A program made the position numbers and the translations under genes. Positions 30,153 through 64,000 of a stretch of DNA of 64,000 nucleotides are shown here, piece by piece. The stretch comes from Theropithecus gelada (taxonomy: Eukaryota > Chordata > Mammalia > Primates > Cercopithecidae), in NCBI RefSeq assembly GCF_003255815.1, contig NC_037668.1, positions 19,950,801-20,014,800 on the forward strand, in the 5' to 3' direction. Within the stretch, counting starts at the first letter, position 1. Every line of letters begins with the position of its first letter. Under the pieces are notes generated by a model. It was not told the DNA's origin. It saw nothing but the letters and a program-made list of their open reading frames with translations, and ran no database searches.

Positions 30153-30721
30153 AACTGTTCAGCTCACCCAGCAATGTAATCTCAGTAGACGATGAAGAAC
30201 CCCTGTGGTGGTGTGACGTTCTGGTCCTCAAGAAATATGCCCACAAACATGTCACTGGCCCTTCTAGCCTCAGTTGTTCCTTCTGTGTAATGCATGAGGC
30301 AGGTTTCATTGGGATTTAGCCTGTTAGGTACTTTAGATCCTCTGGTATGGTATTTTTAAAAGGTCCAGGATGAGTCTTCTAGAAATTCTGATGTAAGTTA
30401 CATGTGAAAAAAGGTACATTCTCTCTGAAATTCAAGATGGAGAGATAATTTGGATGTCATCCATGATGTAAAAACAAAATGGTCTATCTCCTAAAACTAC
30501 AGCCAAGCCTGTCCTGGTCCTGGCTGCAACTTTACTCCAAATATGGACATTCCTGGAAGTCAAACAGCTGGGAGTAGTGGAGTTTGGAGGTAGAAAACAC
30601 CCCTGAAGGAGAGCTGGAATTATGTTAACAGGTGATTCTCTCTCAAGGGGTTTTCCTGCTCTGGGTCTTGAAATCTTGCATCTCAAGTCCCGTGGGACAC
30701 GGTATTTAATAGTGGGCTCTG

Positions 30722-31017
30722 ACTGGGTGTGGTGGCTCACGCCTGTAATCCCAGCACTTTGGGAGGCCGAGCTGGGCAGATCATGAGGTCAGGAGATCGA
30801 GACCATCCTGGCTAACAGGGAAACCCTGTCTCTACTAAAAATACAAAAAATTTTTTAGCTGGGCGTGGGGGCGGGCGCCTGTAGTCCCAGCTACTCGGGA
30901 GGCTGAGGCAGGAGAATGGCATGAACCCAGGAGGTGGAGTTTGCAGTGAGCCGAGATCCTGCCACTGCACTCCAGTCTGGACGACAGAGCAATACTCCAT
31001 CTCTAAATAACTAAATA
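30722..31017 (+). mobile_element. Alu (plus) with 14-bp target-site duplication
   Basis: Flanked by direct repeats 'aatagtgggctctg' at 30708-30721 and 31018-31031. Confidence 0.9.
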
Positions 31018-31301
31018 AATAGTGGGCTCTGCTGGGGAAGGGCCCTGCTGGGGAAGTTAATCAAAAGGTGCCTGATGAACCCCACCCCACCCAGACGCAA
31101 ACTTATCCACAAAGGGAGGTTCTTTGAAACTGCTCCTTTCCAAAGGTTGAGGGACAGCCCTGTCCCCAACAGGTTCATATCAGATGCCACTGGTGCTGTT
31201 ATCAGAAACCCCAGGGCCACAGGTCCCCCTGTTCCCATTTTCACCTCCCCCAAGAAACCAGGACTTAAAACTTTCTAAGAATTCAGATTCTTGGTTTTTT
31301 T

Positions 31302-31307
31302 TTTATT
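31302..31307 (-). terminator. ADAR: ADAR polyadenylation signal AATAAA
   Basis: AATAAA on the minus strand (TTTATT on plus), 2.7 kb after the stop codon. Cleavage is expected at about 31275-31290. Confidence 0.7.
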
Positions 31308-31332
31308 TATGAGGAATGTATATTGTTAAGTC

Positions 31333-31559
31333 ACTGTTATCAAGGGACACATAAAAGCGGAATCATAAAACTGGACTGCAGCCATTTTCACGGTACCCAA
31401 GTCTATGCTTGGGGTCTTCCTGACTCTGTTCTTGGAGTCAAAACCAAGACTCCAAAAAACCAACAAAGTCCCTTCAATGTGAGTAAAGGAAACAGCTTCA
31501 AGCACTGACAATTTTTACAAGTGATTATTCAAGGAATGCACAGTAGCCACAGTTCAGAC
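31333..31559 (-). repeat. ADAR 3' UTR internal duplication, distal copy
   Basis: About 225 bp aligning with 32416-32638 in the same orientation, roughly 80-85% identical by eye. Shared blocks include 'caagtctatgcttggg', 'cttggagtca', 'caacaaagtcccttcaa' and 'tgacaatttttac'. Confidence 0.9.
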
Positions 31560-32415
31560 AAATCAACTACAAAAATCATTAAAAAGAAGAGTGGGGAGGG
31601 GCACTGCTTATTAAAAACAAAAGACTGGACAAAGAAATTGAAGATAACAGTGGGCGGAAGCTCTGCCTCCTCTGTCCCGTGTGACTCAGAGGGGCATGGG
31701 GGCGCGGGGGTGTGCGATCTGACACGGCTCATTTCCAGCAGATGCATGGAATTCAGGGATGCCTCGCGCTCTTCCTACAACAGAAACTGAATACTACAGG
31801 CTTGCTAGATAAGATCTCAGGGGTGAGTGGGGGTTCTGATCTTGTGAGAGCCCGTGTTCCCAGTTAAAGAGGAGGCAGCTGGCCAGAGCTCTGCTGGAGA
31901 ATCTAATGCCCAAGACGGACCAGAGAGGCCAAACAGCTTGAGGACTCAGCAGGTGACAACCCTGTAGCCTGGAGAGGGGCTGCGCTGCCTTCTGATGCTG
32001 AGGACCACAGACCTCTCTGACCTGGATGTGGGTGCCAAGACTGATTTACTGTGCCCCCAGCAGACCCAGAGCCAGGGAGCAGGCCTCTTCTACCCCAGGA
32101 GACAGGCATCATTTCCCTACCGGTTCCTTGGGATGCTTTGGTGTTCTGCAAAGGCATCCTTAGTCTATTTTTTAAAGTTGCATTTTCTTATTTTGGTCAT
32201 TTTTTGGTCAAAAGTACCGAGGGTATAGAATAAAAGCAAAGATGTGAATGTCTCTACCAGACAGAGGGTGACCTAGTCAGCAGTTTGGAGGGAAATCATC
32301 TGAGGGTGCTGGCTCAGCACATTCTCAGATGAAGGTCTGTCATCTAAAGGAGAGAGGCAGGCTCAGGTCCTGAAGGTCGCAGAGCCTCAGTAGTCCTCCT
32401 GAGTGTGTCCAGCTG

Positions 32416-32638
32416 ACTGTTATCAAGTAACACGTAAAAGCAGAATCACAAAACTGGACCGCAGGCATCACAGCACTCAAGTCTATGCTTGGGCTCTTCC
32501 CTGCTCTGCTCTTGGAGTCATGACCAACACTCTAAAAGTCAACAAAGTCCCTTCAACATGAGTAAAAGAAAGAGTTTCAAGCATTGACAATTTTTACGAG
32601 TGACTATTCAAAGAATGCACAGGAGCCAGAAGCCAGAC
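32416..32638 (-). repeat. ADAR 3' UTR internal duplication, proximal copy
   Basis: Partner of 31333-31559, offset about 1.08 kb. I recognise no known transposon family. Confidence 0.9.
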
Positions 32639-34019
32639 TCCACAGGGAGGCCAAAGGCTCTGAACACACGAGTCAATGTTCATGGAGGTGTAGACAAAAG
32701 ATTCCACCTCACAGAGTTTGAAGACAACCTGTCCTTTCACCCACTACTACTGCTTTCTATGTCGACACTATAAAGATCGGGTCTGCGCTCTGCCCACGAG
32801 CCTACTTCTGAAGCCATCTGGAAAAATGAAAGCACTTGGATAAATGGAAAAGTATACCTGAATTTTAAATCTGCTCAATTATAGGTTGTCTGTAGCAGTT
32901 AAGAATCAACATCTATGGCATTCTTTTAAACACTCCTAATTTACATATGACTTAGTCAACTTCTCTTGGTGTCACTGTCATGAGAGATATTATGCAGGGT
33001 AGAACAGTGACGTGAGCCAACAGGATTTTTTGCCCTTATTCTTGCTAAGTCATGATTATCTGAGCAGAGATGATTTTCTACCCTCTAGGATTTGTCCTGG
33101 ATTTTTTCCTACGTTGGCTAGGGTGCACGCCCAGCATTTGCAGGGCAAATTCCTAGGAGTGCTTTAGGAGAAGAGGCAGCTGGAAGCTTGGCAATATCCC
33201 AAGGCATGCCCGTGCTCCTGGGAAGTGGTCTGTGTCACCTTGCTGGGTGAAACCTCCGCTATGGCTTGGGCAACTCCCTTAACCCAGTCTGGCTGGTTCT
33301 AGACTTCCCTGCTGCCGGGGAAAGGGGCACACTTCCAGGGAAGCAGCTTTCCTTGCCTTGCCCGCCCTGCAGCTGGCTAAAGTGCAGGATGGGAGGATGG
33401 CAGGGCATTATCTGTAGGCTCCAATCACACTTCCGTGGCACTGGGAACTGCAGTTTCCAACTCCTACCCTTACAAATGTTTCACCAGATCCTTTAAGTTC
33501 GCCTTTTTACCCTCTGAGGGAGAAAAGGAGAAATTCTGATCACAAGGAAAGAATCTCAGAAGGGGAAGGGGGAAGTAGAGGGGTCTGCGTAATCCACAAA
33601 AGAAATCATCAGTCTCGGACATGATCCAGAATTGACTGAAACCTAATCAAGACCACAAGAGGTCAGTGTAGCAAACACAAAGGGAAAGGAAATGGAAAAA
33701 AAAAAAAACTTTTAAGAGGAAATGGACTGCAGGTGCTCAGTGACTATGTATGCTTTGAGTATAGAAAGAAAAGATCACTTCTTAGGTTTCTACCTCTTCA
33801 CTTGGGGGAAAAAAAGGGGGGCCTGGCCAGACCTTGCCTAGCAATCCCAAAGAAAGCAGGATAAATGGGAACCCAAAGTTTTCAGTATCACCAATTATGG
33901 CTTAAAAAGAAAAAAAAGGAGGAAAAAAAAATCCCCTGACCATGTGATGAGGAATGCTACAACCTACCTCTCTCTCACCCTAGTATGACACACCCTAATC
34001 CATCTGTCACCGGAGCATA

Positions 34020-58607
<24,588 letters not shown>

Positions 58608-58793
58608 GGCGCCCGAGAGGCATTGCCCGACCCGACCCGACCCGCCGGCGGCACGAGCCTGGCCAGACCGCTGGGCCGCGCCAGCCCCTCGAGGCCCCCA
58701 CACCCCTGCTGCTTCGCACTGCAAGTAGCCCGAGGCGTCGGCACAGGAAACTCTGCGGGTCTGCGCGCCGGGCCCAAGATGGCTCCGGTTCAA

Positions 58794-58809
58794 TTTCGCT
58801 TTCGTTTCC
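58794..58809 (-). promoter_or_regulatory. ADAR: ISRE of ADAR exon 1A promoter
   Basis: Minus strand reads GGAAACGAAAGCGAAA, a match to the interferon-stimulated response element (GAAANNGAAA) bound by ISGF3/IRFs. Located about 190 bp upstream of the p150 ATG. Confidence 0.93.
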
Positions 58810-58936
58810 TCGGAAAGCCTTCCCCTCCGGAAAGTTTGGCCAAGAGGAGGGGCTTGAGCAAATCTTGCGCCAGTGCTTGGTTTCAGGTCGGTTGCAAGTC
58901 GAACCCCTCCCTTGCATGAGAACTACGGAAGGAACT

Positions 58937-59234
58937 TTTTTTTTTTTTTTTTTGAGACGGAGTCTCGCTCTTGTTGCCCAGGCTGGAGTACAGTGGCGCA
59001 GTATCAGCTCACTGCAACCTCTGCCTCCCGGATTCAAGCGATTCTCCTGCCTCAGCCTCCCGAGTAGCTGGGATTACAGGCGCGCGCCATCACTCCTGGA
59101 TTTTTTTTTACCCCCGGTAGGAACAGGGTTTCACAACGTTGGCCAGGGTGGTCTCGAACTCCTGGCTTCAAGTGATCCGCCCACCTCGGCCTCCCAAAGT
59201 GTTGGGATTACAGGCATCAGCCCCTCGCCCGGCT
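58937..59234 (-). mobile_element. AluS-type Alu (minus)
   Basis: 'gagacggagtctcgctcttg' through 'gcatcagcccctcgcccgg'. It sits 130 bp upstream of the ADAR ISRE. Confidence 0.9.
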
Positions 59235-59865
59235 GGTACTCTTCTTTAGGAAAACCGCCGTTCCAGTACTGAGCTCCTAATTCCCCGCACAGGCCTTAGG
59301 CAGGAATACACGAATAGAGCAAAAGAAAAACAAAGGCACGCAAAACTTCAGGCCAGAAACAGCATGAGGCCCTGTCCTCCCTCCCTCTGCGCCAGCGCGG
59401 TGGTGGCCGCGTCGCCAATGTGGCGGGGGGAGGGGGGGGCGGGAGCGCGAATCTCTTCAAACGACGAAGGTCCCCACCGTGGGGCCTTGTTAATGCTCCT
59501 ACTATGTTACAAACTTAAGCAGATGCCAGCCAGTAAAAAGTACCAAGAGTAGCAACAGCAGCAGTGAACAATTTTGGATCTAGGTCATAAAAACTATCCC
59601 ACCAGGCAATGGTTAAGTACTTTACACCTCCCTTAATCTTCACAACAGCCCTCCAAGGTAGGCATTATACCCACTTTGCAGGTGTAGAAACCGAGGCTTG
59701 ACTAAGGGAACGCTGCTGCTAAATCCACGTCTGAAGGCGGAAAGCTCAGTCTTCGGGGCTTCTCTACATTCATTCAAATTACACCATTACTTTCAAAAAG
59801 ATAACTTTTGTTATCTGGAGGGACAAAAGTCAGATTTGCTTCATGGTCAGGATTCTTCTTTCTTT
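59235..59865. other. Upstream flank of ADAR exon 1A
   Basis: A GC-rich patch at 59350-59480 with a G-run (59425-59440), then a reverse MIR at about 59605-59720 ('ccctccaaggtaggcattat', 'ttgcaggtgtagaaaccgag'). No exon recognised. Confidence 0.6.
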
Positions 59866-60159
59866 TTTTTTTTTTAATTCGGAGTCTCGCTCTGTCGCCC
59901 AGGCTGGAGTGCAGTGGCGCAATCACCGCTCACTGCAAGCTCCGCTTCCCAGGTTCACGCCATTCTCCTGCCTCAGCTTCCTGAGTAGCTGGGACCACAC
60001 GCGCCCGCTGCCACGCCCCCGCTAATTTTTTGTATTTTTTAGTAGAGACGGGGTTTCACCGTGTTAGCCAGGATGGTCTCGATCTCCTGACTTCGTGATC
60101 CGCCCGCCTCGGCCTCCCAAAGTGCTGGGATTACAGGCTTGAGCCACGGCACCCGGCCA
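59866..60159 (-). mobile_element. AluY-type Alu (minus)
   Basis: Contains 'ggcttgagccacggcacccg', the complement of the CTCAAGCC state seen in AluYR elements. Sense to ADAR. Confidence 0.9.
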
Positions 60160-60940
60160 GTCAGGCTTCTTTAACAACTTGATTTTTGTTCAAGGTATCT
60201 GGGAAACGATTATTGTAGGGTTCAACACCATCCTCACCTGTGAGAAAGTTCTTTCCCTGTGTTTAATCTTAATTTTACCCCCCTGCTTCTGAGATTACAA
60301 GGCAGTCCCTTTATAGCAGTATTTCCAGCTGATCCCCTTTCACCGTGTTAGTCACTCCAAATTAACATTCCCTTGCAGGCTGAGCTCTGTCTTCCTTCTG
60401 GGCCTTTGCACATTCTATTCGTTGGCCTAGCATGCCTCCTCCACTGCTTCCAGTGAAGCAACCTTTCAAATCTACAAGGGAGGCCTTCCCCACAGCAGGT
60501 AGGAGAGGGGAGGGGGAGCATGTGCTGTTTGTGGTTTCTTACTCCATGCTTCTTGAGTTACTGGGCACCTATCCCTAATAGGGCACTTGTACATTCCGCT
60601 AAAAATGCCCCATTCGATCATTTAACAAAACTTTACTAAGCACCTAATTTTGAGGCAGATACTGTGTTAAGCACCCAGGATATGACACAAATAAGAGTGC
60701 CATCCTTTAGCTAGTCTGGTGGGGAAGATGGATGCCTCAGTAATCACAATTATCATGTATTTCTTGTTCATATATCTGCCTCTAGAATTGTCAAGCCATC
60801 TCCTCGGGGGCAGGCAGCATATTTTATATCCCTATTTCGCCTTCAGAGGGCTGGTTAGTTGAAAGAATAACAGACCACTCAGTAGGTATAACAAGGGCAA
60901 AACAATCGAAAGACAACTTCACAGGAGGTAACAAAATATC
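60160..60940. other. Unassigned ADAR upstream/intron sequence
   Basis: Diverged L2/MIR-like phrases at 60360-60800 ('ttactaagcacctaattttg'). No gene seen. It lies within the expected intron between exons 1B/1C and 2. Confidence 0.5.
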
Positions 60941-61915
60941 AAACATATGAAAAGGTCCTCAACCCCATCACATCAGAGAAATGCACAGTATAGCTACAGA
61001 GAGCTACTGTCCATTCACCAACAGACAGCATTAGCCAACTGATCAGACCAGTGGCAGCAAGGATGCAGAGCAGCTCCTAGTCACTACAGGAAACCAGTTT
61101 ACCATTATCTAGAAAGGTCTGACTATACACACCCCAAGAAGTTCATAGTTGCATTATTCATAATGTCTGTAATAGCCCCCAAACTGGAAAAACCCAAATG
61201 TCCAGCAAAAGTAAAATGGATAAATAGTGGCATATGCCTATGATGGAATACGATACAGCAACAAAAATGAAAGATCTACACATGCAACAAGGTAGCTAAT
61301 TATATAAATATGATACTGAGTGGGAAAAGTCATATGTATACTATATGGTCCCACTTACAGAAAGTCCCAAGCCAGGTAAAACCAAACTATAGTATGCTCT
61401 GCATAAAAGACAAAATGAGACCAGGCGCGGTGGCTCACACCTGTAATCCCAGCACTTTGGGAGGCCGAGGTGGGCAGATCACGAGGTCAGGAGATCAAGA
61501 CCATCCTGGCCAACATGGTGAAACCCCGTCTCTACGAAAAATACAAAAAATTAGCTGGGCATGGTGGCGGGCGCCTGTAATCCCAGCTACTGCGGAGACT
61601 GAGGTGGGAGAATCGCTTGAACCAGGGAGTCGGACGTTGCAGTGAGCCAAGATCGTGCCACTGCACTCCAGCCTGGGGACAGAGCAAGACATCTGTCTCC
61701 AAAAAAAAAAAAAAAGACAAAATTGTGGTTAATTACTTCTAGGTAGAAAGGTGGGAGTTTTGACTGGGAAGAAATACTTTGGGTACTGGTGATGTTCTAG
61801 CTCTTGACTTGGGTAGTGGCTACATATGTTTGCTTTCCAATAATTTAATTATACATTTATGTTTTATTCACATTTCTGTATATATATGCTGTATTTCACA
61901 AATTTAAAAGCTAAA
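60940..61915 (-). mobile_element. L1 3'-region fragment (minus), split by an Alu
   Basis: 'attattcataatgtctgtaa', 'aaacccaaatgtccagcaaa' and 'gatggaatacgatacagcaa' before the Alu, and 'ctaggtagaaaggtgggag' after it, in reverse L1 order. Confidence 0.7.
61419..61716 (+). mobile_element. AluY-type Alu (plus) with TSD
   Basis: 'accaggcgcggtggctcaca' to A-tail. Flanked by 'agacaaaat' direct repeats. Confidence 0.92.
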
Positions 61916-63372
61916 AACAAACAAGAACCACAACAAACTCTTGCTGTTGCAATTCCAGTCTACTTTCCCATGTTTTTTTTCCCTTCCTTTAAGTAACAGG
62001 AGTTATATCTTACCTCTGCTTTCTTGTCTTCAGGCAAGACAATCTGAAAGCCTTTAACCCTTCTTCAGAAATGATTCAGAAAAGCTTTAATCACAACTAC
62101 TGTGTGAGGGAAGCTGGACCGCTGCTCCCCCCATCGCTTTTAATCTAACATAGGACACAGTGGCGAAGCAGTGACCTTTCCTCAACAGAAGGTCAGTTTA
62201 TGCCTTGAAAGAACAACTCCTATTGTCATTTAATCTTAGCAGCTCAAGTAACTGCAGTCTTATTCATAAATGTTTTTTCTCCTCCTCCTCAGTAATAACT
62301 CCCCCAAGGTTGAGAGGTGGTGATGTCTTTTTTTTTTTTTTTAACTGTTCTATTGTAGGAACTTGACAAGTTGGATGAAGGTCTTTAAAAAAGTAAACAA
62401 AAGTAATAGGTTTATTTCAGAAAATACAGACCAGCAAACACAATAAAAATCACCCATTGTTAATTCATCATTCATCCATGCCTACCCTTTCAGCGGTTTC
62501 CCTGTAATCCCACCAACACTCAAAGGCACCGCCAACACATGGGGGGGGGGGTCAGTCCTCTCCCAAGGGAGGAGCTCTTCCTATAAAGAATGGCTCACCT
62601 CCCCAGGAGCCTGTGAAATGACCCCAGATGTGTCTATACCACCTAGGGTTACTTATAAAAACCACCTAAATGATTAAGAGTTACTGTCTAAAAATGAAGC
62701 ACTCAGAAACTCAGTATTCTCAGAAGTCTGGCTTCCACATAGCTGTGCCAAGCTCTAGCTCCATAACTGCATTCAGGGGGTGAGACTTCCCCACTTACAG
62801 GAAAGGACATGCTATTATCAGGGTTCCTGAGTTGGTTTTGTTTTCCAATCCCTGCCATTTTTGCTTTTTAACTATAAGTAACTGTTAGTCTGGCTTAGTA
62901 ATTGTTAATTTGGTTTGTTGTGGATCTTCTGTTTAACCTTACTGCGTGCAGGGATACATATTTACAACAGTCTTTTTTAGTCTATAATTTCCTATAACCA
63001 GACTTTACTACACATATGGGCTATATCCAATTGGAACGTCTATCTCCCTGTCTACTGTAAAGCAGATGTCTGCAAACTCCTTCAGTATTTGCTCATACAG
63101 TGATACTGGGACAGAAATGTACTGCATGTGAATATATCCTAAACAATCTGCAACATATTATCAAAGAAAGTAATAAATTACTCAGTTATTTTTAAGTACC
63201 AGGGCATCATTTTAGAATAACTCTTAGGAAATGCATAGCAAGCAATTCAGAGTTGCTAGGCACAAATTTATTGCCCTCCTTTTTTGTTACTGTTGTTTCT
63301 CCTCAATTCTTTATCATTGAGTTCTTTATTCCACTAAAACAGCTCCTAACAATCAACATTAATTTTCTTTTT
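61916..63372. other. Unassigned sequence
   Basis: No coding, RNA-gene or transposon signature that I can support. A short G10 run occurs near 62541. Confidence 0.5.
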
Positions 63373-63672
63373 TCTTTTTTTTTTTTTTTTTGAGACAGAG
63401 TCTTGCTCTGTTGCCCAGGTTGGAGTGCAGTGGCGTGATCTCAGCTCACCGCAACCTCTACCTCCCAGCTTTAACTGATTCTCCTGCCTCAGCCTCCCAA
63501 GTAGCTGGGACTACAGGCATGCGCCATCATGCCTGGCTAGTTTTTGTGTTTTTAGTAGAGGTGGGGTCTTGCCATGTTGGCCAGGCTGGTTGCAAACTCC
63601 TGACCTCAGGTGATCCATCTGCCTCGGCCTCTCAAAATGCTGGGATTACAGGCGTGAACCACTGCTCCCAGC
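63373..63672 (-). mobile_element. AluS-type Alu (minus)
   Basis: Poly-T and 'gagacagagtcttgctctgt' through 'gcgtgaaccactgctccc'. Confidence 0.9.
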
Positions 63673-63711
63673 TACAACTGGCTTTTGAAGTTACAAGAAA
63701 GCAAGAAATGT

Positions 63712-64000
63712 GGCCGGGTGCAGTGGCTCATGCCTGTAATCCCAGTGCTTTGGGAGGCTGAGGCGGGCAGATCAACTGAGGTCAGGAGTTCGAGACCAGC
63801 CTGACCAACATGCAGAAACTCCGTCTCTACTAAAAGTACAAAATTAGCCGGGCGTGGTGGCACATGCCTGTAATCCCAACTACTAGGGAGGCTGAGGCAG
63901 GAGAATCACTTGAACCTGGGAGGCGGAAGTTGCAGTGAGCCAAGATCGCGCCATTGCACTCCAGCCTGGGCAACAAGAGCAAAACTCCATCTCAAAAAAA
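63712..64000 (+). mobile_element. AluS-type Alu (plus), runs to the window edge
   Basis: 'ggccgggtgcagtggctcat' to the A-tail at the window end. It lies 40 bp from the preceding inverted Alu. Confidence 0.9.

Larger units (their letters stand above)
29100..31275. other. CHRNB2-ADAR tail-to-tail spacer
   Basis: Short convergent intergenic region with two plus-strand Alus. 29100-29868 and 30160-30707 show nothing I can assign. Confidence 0.6.
31280..34019 (-). other. ADAR: ADAR 3' UTR
   Basis: From the TAG at 34022-34020 to just past a canonical AATAAA (31307-31302, minus strand), about 2.7 kb, close to the human length I recall. It is Alu-free and contains a diverged direct duplication (31333-31559 and 32416-32638). 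Confidence 0.75.

Overview
This is a stretch of primate nuclear DNA, almost certainly from an Old World monkey. It has spliced genes with GT-AG introns, dense Alu insertions of both orientations, ancient MIR/L2/L1/DNA-transposon debris and one assembly gap. Several young Alus (about 3170, 10933 and 41189) carry the substitutions of the cercopithecoid AluYR lineage: CTCAAGCC near the start, GAGACGGGCGG, GGGCGAGGTGGCGGG and GATCCGGCCAC. The gene order UBE2Q1(-) - CHRNB2(+) - ADAR(-) matches human 1q21.3 as I remember it.

Layout. 1-7345 holds the first seven coding exons of UBE2Q1 on the minus strand (an E2-like ubiquitin conjugase; the catalytic UBC core lies mostly off the left edge), with its CpG-island promoter at about 6930-8050. 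8050-16600 is intergenic and Alu-rich. 17092-25039 is the complete six-exon CHRNB2 coding sequence on the plus strand (502 aa, neuronal nicotinic receptor beta-2), with a perfect REST/RE1 element in its 5' leader and a probable long 3' UTR. 29.1-31.3 kb is a tail-to-tail spacer. About 31280-58607 is ADAR on the minus strand: a 2.7-kb 3' UTR, all 15 coding exons of the interferon-inducible p150 form, and the ISRE promoter at 58.79 kb. The constitutive exon 1B/1C promoters are expected beyond the right edge.

The three genes do not form a pathway: UBE2Q1 is a ubiquitin enzyme, CHRNB2 a neuron-restricted ion-channel subunit and ADAR an RNA-editing innate-immunity enzyme. Every coding junction was checked for splice consensus and reading frame. 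CHRNB2 and ADAR are fully open. UBE2Q1 exon 1 carries one extra base in a C homopolymer, probably an assembly error.

The most interesting finding is in ADAR. The linker between the Z-alpha and Z-beta domains contains four tandem 48-residue repeats, where the human protein has two. This makes a predicted p150 of 1321 aa instead of 1226, and the two central units are identical at nucleotide level. Other points of note are a Gly-to-Trp change in Z-alpha, a 225-bp duplication inside the ADAR 3' UTR, a cluster of palindromes in CHRNB2 intron 1, an overlapping uORF in CHRNB2, inverted Alu pairs in ADAR introns, and an inverted Alu artefact beside the gap. I found no evidence of a wholly new gene system. 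Comparisons with human proteins and repeat-family names are from memory, not database searches.
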